Shown one piece after another: positions 52,827 through 61,336 of a stretch of 64,000 bases of DNA; positions within the stretch are counted from its first letter, which is position 1; each line of letters begins with the position of its first letter. The position numbers were made by a program, and so were the translations under genes. The notes below the pieces were generated by a model, which worked only from the letters and a program-made list of their open reading frames with translations, had not been told where the DNA came from and made no database searches. Location of the stretch: NCBI GenBank assembly GCA_009360345.1, contig SPDP01000008.1, positions 1 through 64,000 on the forward strand, read 5' to 3'. The DNA comes from Alcaligenaceae bacterium SAGV5 (GTDB lineage: Bacteria > Pseudomonadota > Gammaproteobacteria > Burkholderiales > Burkholderiaceae_B).

Positions 52827-54790
52827 AATGGTGGGAAGAAATCAAGTCGTGGGGCATGGGCCTGTTGCTGGCCGTTCTGTTGTTGTGGGGCACCACGTTG
52901 CAGGCAGCCGTGCCCGCTGCCTGGAAAAGCGGCGGCTTTTCCATGAATGCCAACGGCATGACGGTGCGCAGCGTGCTGGAGGAGTTCAGCCGTACTTACG
53001 GCGTACGGCTGCAACTGACCGCCAGGGGAGACCGTCTGGTCCAGGGGCGCCTGAAGGCCGACAACGGCGTCGATTTCCTGAATCGGTTGGCCGGCCCTCA
53101 TAAATTCCGCTGGTTCGTCTATAACGATACCTTGCATGTGGTGCCTGCCGACGACAACACCTCGGCGCGCATGCAGGTGGGCGAAAACGCGGTGCAGGAT
53201 GCCAAGGCGGCACTGGTCGGCCTGGGCCTGTATGACGAACGGTTCGGTTGGGGCGAGTTGCCCGACGAAGGGGTTGTGATCGTCAGCGGCCCGCGTGCCT
53301 ACGTCGATCTGGCGCGCGATATCCTCATGCCGGCCGGCAGGCCGGAACGGTTGCGCGGACGGCACGTGATGGTGTTTCGCCTGAAGTACGCTTCGGCCAT
53401 GGACCGGACCATCAATTCGCGGGGCAAGGTCGAAACCATTCCCGGTATTCGCACCATTCTTTCCAACCTGATGCTGGGTTCGTACAGCGCGGAAAAGTTG
53501 ACCGGACCGGATCGTTTTGACGCCGGCAGCAGGACGCGCGCGCGCACGGGCAAGAATGGGCCAGGGGAGGCGCGCGAGATCGCCCAGGGCGGCGGCTTCG
53601 TGCCGCTGTTCGCTGCTCCCGACGCCGGCGCGCGCAACGCCATCATGTCCTCGGGCAGCAGCGGTGACGACGGAGAGCAAAGCGAGAAGGAGCGCTCCAG
53701 GGAAAGCCGCAAGGAGCCGCCGCGTATCGAAGCCGATCCCGCCTTGAACGCCATCATGATCTACGACGATGTCGCCAAGCGGGGCATGTACGAGTCGTTG
53801 ATCGCCCAGCTGGACGTCAAGCCGCGGCAGATCGAGATCGAGGCGGTAATCGTGGATATCGATCGCAGCAAGCTGGCCGAGATGGGGGTGGAGTGGGGCG
53901 TGCGGACCGGCTCGGTCACGACCCGGGTCAACGGCACCACCGCTGATTCCAACGGTACCGATTTGCCGCTGCCGGGCGCCACGCTGCTGATCAGCGACGC
54001 CGCCCGCTTCTATGCCCGGCTGAAGGCGATGGATTCGAACGGCGAGGCGCGGGTCCTGGCCACGCCCACCGTGCTGACGCTGGACAATGTCGCGGCGGTG
54101 CTGGATTTGAGCCAGAGCGCCTACGTATCTCTGGTGGGCGAGCGTGTGGCCGATCTGTCGGATATCACCGCCGGCACCATGCTGCGCGTCATTCCCCGCA
54201 TCATCGAGGACGGTGGCAATACCCGGGTCCGGCTGGAGGTGGATATTGAAGACGGTTCGCTGGACAATTCCTCCGGCTTGGCGGCGAACCGCGGCGGCAG
54301 TGGCGGCGTCGGCACGAGCACGGCTGCCAACGTGACGCGCTCCACGATCAATACCCAGGCCATCATCGACGCCCAGCAAACGCTGATGATCGGCGGCTAC
54401 CGGGCCGAGTCGCTGGTCCGCCACAGGCAGAAGGTGCCGCTGCTGGGAGACCTTCCGGTGGTGGGGGGGCTGTTCCGGAGCGAGTCGCGCTCCAACAGCA
54501 CGCGCGAGCGCCTGTTCCTGATCACGCCTCGCATTACGGATTTCGACGGCACGCGGATGGCGCTGAATGCGTCCGCGGCTGCCAGGGAGCCGGCTGGCAT
54601 GCCCGATATTCCGGTACCCCCGGCAGGAACGGGCCCCCGGGCCTTGCCGCCTTCGGCGGTGGCCGCTACCTCGGCCTCGGCGGGCATGCCGCCGGCGTCG
54701 CTGCCATTGCCGGGAGGGAGCGCCGCGCCGATGAGCGGGGCGTCGCCGCACAAAGCCAAGCTTCGCTGTGCGAGACCATCAGGGGCCTAG
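52823..54790 (+). CDS. sctC: T3SS outer-membrane secretin SctC
   Basis: The product is 655 residues, with a signal peptide (about 1-29), N-domains and a secretin domain (about 330-600, IDRSKLAEMGVEWGVRTGSV; KVPLLGDLPVVGGLFRS). The tail is Pro/Ala-rich. It forms the outer-membrane ring. The order hrpF-hrpG-hrcC is that of the Hrp1 systems. A rho-independent terminator follows. Confidence 0.94.
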   Translation: MKWWEEIKSWGMGLLLAVLLLWGTTLQAAVPAAWKSGGFSMNANGMTVRSVLEEFSRTYGVRLQLTARGDRLVQGRLKADNGVDFLNRLAGPHKFRWFVYNDTLHVVPADDNTSARMQVGENAVQDAKAALVGLGLYDERFGWGELPDEGVVIVSGPRAYVDLARDILMPAGRPERLRGRHVMVFRLKYASAMDRTINSRGKVETIPGIRTILSNLMLGSYSAEKLTGPDRFDAGSRTRARTGKNGPGEAREIAQGGGFVPLFAAPDAGARNAIMSSGSSGDDGEQSEKERSRESRKEPPRIEADPALNAIMIYDDVAKRGMYESLIAQLDVKPRQIEIEAVIVDIDRSKLAEMGVEWGVRTGSVTTRVNGTTADSNGTDLPLPGATLLISDAARFYARLKAMDSNGEARVLATPTVLTLDNVAAVLDLSQSAYVSLVGERVADLSDITAGTMLRVIPRIIEDGGNTRVRLEVDIEDGSLDNSSGLAANRGGSGGVGTSTAANVTRSTINTQAIIDAQQTLMIGGYRAESLVRHRQKVPLLGDLPVVGGLFRSESRSNSTRERLFLITPRITDFDGTRMALNASAAAREPAGMPDIPVPPAGTGPRALPPSAVAATSASAGMPPASLPLPGGSAAPMSGASPHKAKLRCARPSGA

Positions 54791-54816
54791 CCGGGAGCGC
54801 TTGAGTCGTCCAGGAG

Positions 54817-54842
54817 CGGGAGCACCAAGGTGCTCCCGTTTT
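54817..54842 (+). terminator. Rho-independent terminator of sctC
   Basis: A 10-bp stem (CGGGAGCACC / GGTGCTCCCG) with a two-base loop is followed by four T. It ends the sctC operon. Confidence 0.85.
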
Positions 54843-54874
54843 CACAGGGGCCAGGGATTTTTTCCATCGCGCAT

Positions 54875-54903
54875 GGAACCGCCACGATGCCCGTTTTCAC
54901 TCA
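54875..54903 (+). promoter_or_regulatory. Hrp-box upstream of the tcpQ/pilN-fusion unit
   Basis: GGAACC-N16-TCACTCA has one mismatch. It lies just after the sctC terminator and 337 bases before the tcpQ-like start. Confidence 0.6.
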
Positions 54904-55124
54904 TGATCAACTGGCTTCGCAGGCCGATCCTGGCGATCGGCGCCGCGATGGCCGGGCGCATGGAAGTGGTCATATTTGTTGAGAATTCTCCCCGCCGGCA
55001 TTCGTTACCATTTGGCACATCGCCTGCTGCAACGGCAGGTGATGCGACGGGGAAGAAATAGGGGTGGTTTGCAGTATCCAAGCGGCATCAGCAGTTCGGG
55101 CAACAGCACATTTTTGAGATGCAG

Positions 55125-55162
55125 GTGAAACCCTGACGAGGACGGACCTCGTCCGGTTTCAC
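55125..55162. promoter_or_regulatory. Strong hairpin in the leader of the tcpQ-like gene
   Basis: Nested arms GTGAAACC / GGTTTCAC and GACGAGG / CCTCGTC form an almost perfect hairpin with a five-base loop and no T-run. It could be a regulatory or attenuator structure. Confidence 0.5.
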
Positions 55163-55239
55163 GCCATGTGCCTCCGTTCGCATCGGAGCGCGCAGGGGAC
55201 GCTGTTTGCTTTTTTCAACGATGTTCATGGGAAGCACTC

Positions 55240-55887
55240 ATGTATTGCTCATATCTCAGGGATGAACGCCGTGGCACGCGGAGTCGGACTCTGGCCTGCG
55301 TTCTTGTGCTCTCTCTCGGCTATGGCTGGATGCAAGCGGCCGCCGACGTGCTGCCGGCAACCGTGCCTGCAGGCGCGAACCTGGCCCCCGTCGATCTGCA
55401 CTCCCATCTGCGTCTGCTTCAGACGGCGGCCGGCGGGCTTGGCGCGGAGGAGGACTGCGATCCGCTGCCTTCAGCCGCTTCCGCTCCGGGAGGCGAGTTG
55501 TTGCTGGCCAGAGCCGATACCGACCTGGCAGGCGCGCGTAGTGTCCGCGCCGCGCCGCGGGCCGGTAGCGTCGCGCTGGTCGAGGCCGCGCCGCAGGCCG
55601 CCGTGGCCGTGCCTGTCGCGTTGCCGGCCGGCCGCGACTGGGAAATCAATATCGCCGACAAAACTCTCAACAACACGCTGGCGCGCTGGGCCGCCTCGAC
55701 CGGCTGGCAGTTGCTGTGGGAGCTGCCCGTCGACTACGCGGTGGAGGCGCATACCCGCCTGCACGGCACCTTCGAGGAAGCCGTCGCCGTCGTGGCGCGC
55801 AGCATGGAGGCGGCCGAGATTCCGATGAAGGCGGTTTTCTACCAGGGCAACAAGGTCCTGCGCATCATGGCCAAGGGGAGCGAGTGA
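55240..55887 (+). CDS. TcpQ/PilL C-terminal-domain protein (type IVb pilus)
   Basis: The product is about 215 residues: a hydrophobic signal (about 17-35), a low-complexity middle, and a C-terminal TcpQ-like domain (about 125-212, ADKTLNNTLARWAASTGWQLLWELPVDYAVEAH). Such proteins accompany the PilN secretin in type IVb pilus clusters; here only the pilN-like N-terminal part follows, so the pilus cluster is truncated. The start at 55240 follows GGGAAG. Its stop overlaps the next start. Confidence 0.72.
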   Translation: MYCSYLRDERRGTRSRTLACVLVLSLGYGWMQAAADVLPATVPAGANLAPVDLHSHLRLLQTAAGGLGAEEDCDPLPSAASAPGGELLLARADTDLAGARSVRAAPRAGSVALVEAAPQAAVAVPVALPAGRDWEINIADKTLNNTLARWAASTGWQLLWELPVDYAVEAHTRLHGTFEEAVAVVARSMEAAEIPMKAVFYQGNKVLRIMAKGSE

Positions 55888-58769
55888 TGATGAACGGTTC
55901 CACCCGACTGCTGTCGCTGTTGCCGCTGGCCGCGCTGATCGCGGGATGCAGCGGACTGTCCGAACGGATCGAAAGCCTGGTCGACCAGGAGTCCTCCAAG
56001 GCCAGCCAGCTGACGCGCGACGTGGGCAGCACCGCGCCCGGCGCCGTCTTGCCGGCCAAGCCGCTGGTGGTGCATGAAAGCGGGATCTGGCTGGGCAAGA
56101 CCGCGATCAAGCGAGGGCAGGCTACGCTGCCGCAGATTTTCCATGAGCCCACCACGTTCGACCGCACCATCGGTTCATTGACCGAGCTGGCCGAACGCAT
56201 CACGCTGCGCTCGGGCGTGCCGAGCAAGGTGTCGCCCGATGCGCTGGAGGTATCGTCGGCGGCGTTCCGCGCCCGTTCCCCGGCGGGCCAGCCGGGGCGC
56301 GCCGCCCAGGGCGCCGCCATGCTGCCGCTGCCGGCGGGCCTGCCTGGCGACACGCCGGCTGGCGGGGCGCAGCCCGGCCGCGGTCCGGCTGCGGGTGCGG
56401 CCACCAGCCCGGTCCAGCCGGCTTTCGGCGACATGGCCAGCGGCGTGCGTATCGCCTACAACGGGGGCTCGCTCAAGGGCTTGCTGGACACCGTGTCGGC
56501 GCGTTTCGGCGTGTCGTGGAAGTACGCCGAAGGCGTCATCCAGTTCTTTCACACCGAAGCCCGCAGTTTCCAGATCAGCGCCATCCCCGGCGACTCGAGC
56601 TTCTCCGCCAGCGTGACCAGCGGCGCCACCAGCACGCCCATGGCCACGGCCAGCGAGGCGGGCGTTCCCCCTCGCCATGGTTCACCGCCCCCTGCCCCGC
56701 CTCGGCGCTCCAGCCGTTACCACTACCAGGCCGGGGATGTCGACGACAAATGGTCGCACTGGCCCAGAGAGCCCGTGGACCGGACACCGTTCGAGCCGCG
56801 GGTAGCCGATCCTGGCGGGAATGACACGGCCCATCGCCCACTTTTGCTCGGTGACCGGCCGTTCGTTGAAAAACCCCCGGCCGCTGCCGTTCCCTCCAGG
56901 ACGTCCGGCAGCTATGCTTTGGGCGCCGAGCAGTTGCGGCAATGGGCAAAAGAGGGGCTCGTGCCCCGTGGCGCCTCCGCGCCGCGGCCCGCGGAGGCCC
57001 CTGGCCAGAAAACAGCCGAGACCCCGCGCGGCACGGCACGGCCTGCCGAGCCCGCGGCATCCACGCCCGCGGCAGGCGGGGCGCCCGACCGCCCTTCTCC
57101 CGCCGCCCGCGCCTCCGCACCGCATGCCCCCCCACGGGATCCGCGCCAGCCCTATGTCTGGTCCGGGGATTGGCGCTACCTTCCCCCGGCCATGGCGACC
57201 CGGTTGAGCATGGCAATGAGCGGCGGCCTGGCGTGGACGAGCATGCGCCATCCGGATCCTGTCTTTCCGATGTCCGGCAGGCTGAAGGACTTCTATCTCG
57301 TCAGGGCAAATCTGCACACGGACCTGGTTTTCACATTGAGCCCCCCCGGGCTGGCCAATCCGACCACCTACACCGTGAAAGCGGGCGACATGCGCGCGCA
57401 CGTGCTGGAAATACTGCCGCCGCTGGCCTCCCAGGCGGCTCATTCCCCTTTTCGCCGAGGCCAGGCACCGTTCGCCGCTCGTTCCAGGGTCCGGGGCGGA
57501 CCGGACGACCCTTTGCCGTTCTACAGCAGGGATCCCATGTCGCCGCGCTATGCCGGCATCCGAGGCAAGCAACCCCGCCCGGCGCGCGCATTCGGGGCGA
57601 ACGACCAGCCTCCCATGTCGGAAAAGGCGTTCTGGCACGAACGTACGCGGCGCGCGGACGGCCACGCTTCCAGCCGCCGCGCGACTGGCGCAAGCCGCAA
57701 ATCCTTCCCTCCCGAACGCGCGGCGGCGCCAGCGGAACCACCGCACATCGACGTGATGCCGATCGCCCTTCGAGACCGCCAAGGAAAAAACCTTCCCGGA
57801 ATCGATCTGCTGGGCATGGAACTGCGCGAAACCGCCGTGCGCTCGCTCGGCGCTTCCCGAGAAGGACGGCGGGCACCGGCGCGTGCGAGCGACGCGGAAA
57901 TCATCCAGGCCATGCAGGCAATCGTGGACGACGATCGCGTCCTCAAGAACACTTATCCGAATGCCGTGGCCAATCTGGCCAATGCGAACGCGATCATCGT
58001 GCGCCTCATCGATGGCGGGTTTGACCTGCGCATGCTGCTCGACCTCAAAGAAGAGCTGCACTACCCCTACATCAGAGGCGAGAACGTGGCCGAGCCGGCC
58101 GGCTTCGCCCAGGCGTTCCGCGACTACGCCGCCAGGCACGCCCAGTATGAACTCCAGGCGGAAGGCAGCGGCCGGCACGCCGTGGAGGAGCCTGAACGCC
58201 AGGCAGAATTGCAGCGCCGGCGCGATGCAATGGTCGCGTCCAACGATGACTACAAGGCGTACCTGAAGAAAAAATACCGCAATGTCTTTTCCCTCGATAT
58301 CAACGCCCCCCTGTTTTCCCAGATGCTCGGACGCATACAGAGCAAGCTCACATCCCATATCAACCAGTTGTCCGCCGACGCCCTGATGCGGGAACTCGAC
58401 AGACTCAACTACTCCGCCGGGCAAAGGCAGTCGCTGCTGAACAACCTGATCCTGCAAAAAGGTCGATTCGACGATCGCGCCGTCGATGCGGTCCCGGCGT
58501 TCAAGCAGATGATCGAGGACAGGGTGGAAGAGAGACTGCGCCTGCTGGGCCAGCAAGAGCCCGACAAGGTCAGGACAGCCGATCAGCGTAGTGCCCAGCG
58601 CGGCAATCTGCGCAAGGACGTGTTGGCCACCGAGGCCCAGGACATGCACGACCGATACCTCGATTCCAGCGAACACGCGGGACTGGCACGGCAGATCAAA
58701 TCGCGGTATTCGGACGAGGCCTGGCGCTCCGCGATCGACGGGGCGATCCAGAAACTGGAGGAAAGCTGA
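55887..58769 (+). CDS. PilN secretin N-terminal part fused in frame to a candidate T3SS substrate
   Basis: The frame is 960 residues. Residues 1 to ~250 match the N-terminal part of type IVb pilus PilN: lipobox LIAGC (Cys21), GIWLGKTAIKRGQATLPQIF, AYNGGSLKGLLDTVSARFGV and FSASVTSGATS. At about codon 250-265 (56640-56680) the PilN homology ends and no secretin domain follows. The rest is a Pro-rich stretch (about 265-415), a mixed domain (YVWSGDWRYLPPAMATRL) and a charged helical C-terminal half (about 670-960). The distal part resembles T3SS effector architecture. It precedes a WDPL gene. Whether one polypeptide is made, or the 3' part uses its own start, is unknown. Confidence 0.65.
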   Translation: MMNGSTRLLSLLPLAALIAGCSGLSERIESLVDQESSKASQLTRDVGSTAPGAVLPAKPLVVHESGIWLGKTAIKRGQATLPQIFHEPTTFDRTIGSLTELAERITLRSGVPSKVSPDALEVSSAAFRARSPAGQPGRAAQGAAMLPLPAGLPGDTPAGGAQPGRGPAAGAATSPVQPAFGDMASGVRIAYNGGSLKGLLDTVSARFGVSWKYAEGVIQFFHTEARSFQISAIPGDSSFSASVTSGATSTPMATASEAGVPPRHGSPPPAPPRRSSRYHYQAGDVDDKWSHWPREPVDRTPFEPRVADPGGNDTAHRPLLLGDRPFVEKPPAAAVPSRTSGSYALGAEQLRQWAKEGLVPRGASAPRPAEAPGQKTAETPRGTARPAEPAASTPAAGGAPDRPSPAARASAPHAPPRDPRQPYVWSGDWRYLPPAMATRLSMAMSGGLAWTSMRHPDPVFPMSGRLKDFYLVRANLHTDLVFTLSPPGLANPTTYTVKAGDMRAHVLEILPPLASQAAHSPFRRGQAPFAARSRVRGGPDDPLPFYSRDPMSPRYAGIRGKQPRPARAFGANDQPPMSEKAFWHERTRRADGHASSRRATGASRKSFPPERAAAPAEPPHIDVMPIALRDRQGKNLPGIDLLGMELRETAVRSLGASREGRRAPARASDAEIIQAMQAIVDDDRVLKNTYPNAVANLANANAIIVRLIDGGFDLRMLLDLKEELHYPYIRGENVAEPAGFAQAFRDYAARHAQYELQAEGSGRHAVEEPERQAELQRRRDAMVASNDDYKAYLKKKYRNVFSLDINAPLFSQMLGRIQSKLTSHINQLSADALMRELDRLNYSAGQRQSLLNNLILQKGRFDDRAVDAVPAFKQMIEDRVEERLRLLGQQEPDKVRTADQRSAQRGNLRKDVLATEAQDMHDRYLDSSEHAGLARQIKSRYSDEAWRSAIDGAIQKLEES

Positions 58770-59155
58770 TGGCCGACCCTCGCTTCGAGGCTTCGTCTCC
58801 GGCCGCCTCGTTGGCCGCTTGGTTCGACGTACCCGACGACCCCGTCACGCACCGGGCATTGGAGGCACTGCGGCAACGGTCGGCCCGGTCGGTCGAGGAG
58901 ATCATCGACAGCCTCGCCGCACGCCTGCGCGAGGATGTCATGGCCGTCCAGCAAGAGAGCCCGGGTGGCCATGGCCTGCCCGAATCCGGTACCCGGGCCC
59001 GGCGACAGGCGGCCATCGCGTCCGAATGCCGCGCGTTGGCGCAAGAAATGGTATTTGCGTCGCTTTGGCACCTGGGCGACCCCGAATGGGATCCCTTGGG
59101 ACCCGCCACACAGGCACCGCCGCCAGGCATCCTGGCCACACTACTCGCAACCTGA
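58769..59155 (+). CDS. WDPL-family protein, copy 2
   Basis: The product is 128 residues, helical, with GDPEWDPLGPATQAPPPGIL at the C-terminal end. It is a paralogue of the 40915-41349 protein: motif, spacing and preceding helix (HRALEALRQRS) agree. It overlaps the end of the fusion gene by one base, so both are made together. It is probably a partner or chaperone of the preceding protein (inference). Confidence 0.6.
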   Translation: MADPRFEASSPAASLAAWFDVPDDPVTHRALEALRQRSARSVEEIIDSLAARLREDVMAVQQESPGGHGLPESGTRARRQAAIASECRALAQEMVFASLWHLGDPEWDPLGPATQAPPPGILATLLAT

Positions 59156-59159
59156 CACC

Positions 59160-59384
59160 ATGACCGATCGAATATCTTCCTCGGGATCAACATCAGCGGT
59201 TTTCGACGGCCAGGCCTCGCAAGCCAGGGCGGAGAGTCCGGCTGAGAGCTGCCGGCGTAGCCTCGGGCGTCAAACCACCAGGCCGCTTACGCGCCGCACC
59301 CTACGCGCCACCGCTTCCTCGAACACGCCGGGCGCCGGCTCGATCAGCGTGAACCAGGTCTTGGCGCGCGTGATTCCCGTGTAG
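59160..59384 (+). CDS. Possible truncated Ser-rich ORF at the island border
   Basis: An ATG at 59160 lies four bases after the WDPL stop. The first ~40 codons are Ser/Ala/Gln-rich (MTDRISSSGSTSAVFDGQAS), like a T3SS secretion signal. The remainder is antisense to the recD 3' end. It may be the 5' remnant of another substrate gene cut by the island border. Confidence 0.3.
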   Translation: MTDRISSSGSTSAVFDGQASQARAESPAESCRRSLGRQTTRPLTRRTLRATASSNTPGAGSISVNQVLARVIPV

Positions 59385-61336
59385 ACCAATTCGCGCGTCA
59401 GGATGGGGCTGGGCCGATCGGGCAGCAACAAGGCAGTGTGGGCGAATTCGGATCCTTGCGACTTGTGCACCGTCATGGCGAACACGGTCTCGACGGCGTT
59501 CAGGCGGCTGGGCAGCGCGAAACGGATCCCGGCCACGCCATCGCTGCGCGCGAAGGCAACCCGCAACGCCAGGCCGCCGTTTCCCTGCGGCACCGCCAGC
59601 GCGATGCCGACGTCGCCGTTCATCAGTCCCAGGGCATAGTCGTTGCGGGTTACCAGCACGGGACGGCCCTCGTACCAGCCCTGCTCCTGTTCGATCAAGC
59701 CTCGTGCCAGCAATGCCCGGGCGACGCGGGCGTTCAACCCCTCGACGCCGTAGTCGCCCTTGCGCAAGGCGCACAGCAGTTGAAATTCGTCAAAGGCCGC
59801 AAGTACCGACTGGGCCCAGGCTCCCCAGGCCGGATCGTCGGCAGGCGTGCCGGCCGGCGGGCGCAGGTGGCGCATGATCTCCAGATAGCGTGCGTAGCCC
59901 CGCGGCCCTTCGCCATCCGCCGACGCATGTCCGTTCAGCAGCAGGCGGTCCAGTCTATCGCCCCCGGGAGCGAACACCTCGAAGACATCCGTCGCTTGCC
60001 GGGCGGCGGACTGTTCCAGCATGCGCCGCGCCTGGACGGCATCGCCGTCGTTGACCGCGCGGGCAAGCTGGCCGATGCCGCTGCCGGCCCCGAACCGCCG
60101 TGAATGGCGCAACATGACGGTCTGCTGGGCCATGGCATGGCGGATCGGATCGCCGGGTTGCAGGCCGGCCTCATCCAGGGATGCCCCGCCGATGGCTTCC
60201 AGCCATTGCCGGGTCGCTTCCGCATAGTGGCCGGTTTCCGCGTCCTGGCACAGGTCGCCCAGCACGGCGCCGGCTTCGACGGACGCGAGTTGGTCCTTGT
60301 CTCCCAATAGCACCAGGCGCGCCTGGTCCGGCAGGGCATCGACCAGATTCGCCATCATTTCCACGTCGACCATCGACGCTTCGTCCACGACCAGCATGTC
60401 GATCGGCAGCGGGTTGCCCGCATGGTAGCGAAAATGCCGCGAGTCGGGCCGGCTGCCCAGCAGGCGGTGCAGCGTCGTCACGTCGGTGGGAATGGCCGCC
60501 CGTATCGGGTCCGGTACCGGCAGCCGCCCCACCTGTTCGCCGATGGACGCCGAAAGGCGCGCGGCCGCCTTGCCGGTGGGCGCCGCAAGCAGGATGCGCA
60601 GCGGCCTGCCCTGCCCGGCCGCCGACCATTGCAGCAGGGCCAGCAAACGCACCACGGTCGTGGTCTTGCCCGTTCCCGGCCCCCCGGTGACGATGCCGAT
60701 GCTGCCGCGCGCGGCAATGGCGCAGGCGAGCTTTTGCCAGTCCGGCCTGTCGGCGGGCGGGCCGAACAGTTGCGTCAAGGCCTGGGCCAGGCCCGGCACC
60801 TCGAACGGCGGCTGCTGCAGGCGTCGCCGCAGCGCGGCGGCGATCCTCCGCTCGAAATCCCAGTAGCGCCGCAGATAGAGCCGTTGGCCATCCAGCACCA
60901 GGGGCGAGCCGCCGCGGGCCTCCCTCCCCTCCCCGATGACATCGACCAGCGGGCTGTCCGCCAACGCGTTTCGCCAGGCCGGCAGATCCAGGCCCCGCAG
61001 CACGTCGGACGGCAGGCGCATGGCCAGCGCCGACTCGCCTTCGGGTGGCAGCGACAGGGCCTCGTCGGGATTCTGCAGCGTCGATGCCAGGTCCAGGCAA
61101 ACATGGCCGTGGCCCAGTTGATGGCTGGCCAGCGCGGCAGCCACCGCGACCTGCGGATCGGTTCCCGGCTCGCAGTCGTACAGGAATCGGGCGAACGCCC
61201 GGTCCAGGCGTCTCAGCCAGCCCCGCGCCACCCAGGCATCGAGTATCGACAGCAAGGCGGCGCAATCGCGCAAGTCCGGCGATGGCGGCATGGGCGCATC
61301 GAACGGCAATTCGTAGTTGGACGCGGTCGGGGTCAT
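59270..61336 (-). CDS. recD: RecBCD enzyme subunit RecD
   Basis: The product is 688 residues. Walker A GGPGTGKTT and helicase motifs follow (VDEASMVDVEMMA, LLGDKDQLASVEAGAVLGD, TVHKSQGSEF). It is the 5'-3' helicase subunit of the DNA repair complex. The ATG at 61336 overlaps the recB stop (61333-61336); the longer frame is overlap with recB. The length is a little above E. coli RecD (608). Confidence 0.93.
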   Translation of the reverse strand: MTPTASNYELPFDAPMPPSPDLRDCAALLSILDAWVARGWLRRLDRAFARFLYDCEPGTDPQVAVAAALASHQLGHGHVCLDLASTLQNPDEALSLPPEGESALAMRLPSDVLRGLDLPAWRNALADSPLVDVIGEGREARGGSPLVLDGQRLYLRRYWDFERRIAAALRRRLQQPPFEVPGLAQALTQLFGPPADRPDWQKLACAIAARGSIGIVTGGPGTGKTTTVVRLLALLQWSAAGQGRPLRILLAAPTGKAAARLSASIGEQVGRLPVPDPIRAAIPTDVTTLHRLLGSRPDSRHFRYHAGNPLPIDMLVVDEASMVDVEMMANLVDALPDQARLVLLGDKDQLASVEAGAVLGDLCQDAETGHYAEATRQWLEAIGGASLDEAGLQPGDPIRHAMAQQTVMLRHSRRFGAGSGIGQLARAVNDGDAVQARRMLEQSAARQATDVFEVFAPGGDRLDRLLLNGHASADGEGPRGYARYLEIMRHLRPPAGTPADDPAWGAWAQSVLAAFDEFQLLCALRKGDYGVEGLNARVARALLARGLIEQEQGWYEGRPVLVTRNDYALGLMNGDVGIALAVPQGNGGLALRVAFARSDGVAGIRFALPSRLNAVETVFAMTVHKSQGSEFAHTALLLPDRPSPILTRELVYTGITRAKTWFTLIEPAPGVFEEAVARRVRRVSGLVV

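Larger units (their letters stand above)
54791..55239. other. Non-coding stretch between sctC and the tcpQ-like gene
   Basis: This 449-bp gap holds the sctC terminator, a hrp-box-like promoter, a 52-codon ORF (54903-55061) without recognisable features, and a 38-base hairpin at 55125-55162. Confidence 0.5.

Noticed and set aside
54903..55061. 52-codon ORF after the hrp-box at 54875
   Set aside because: Its ATG overlaps the promoter element itself, it has no ribosome-binding site in such a transcript, and its sequence shows no features.
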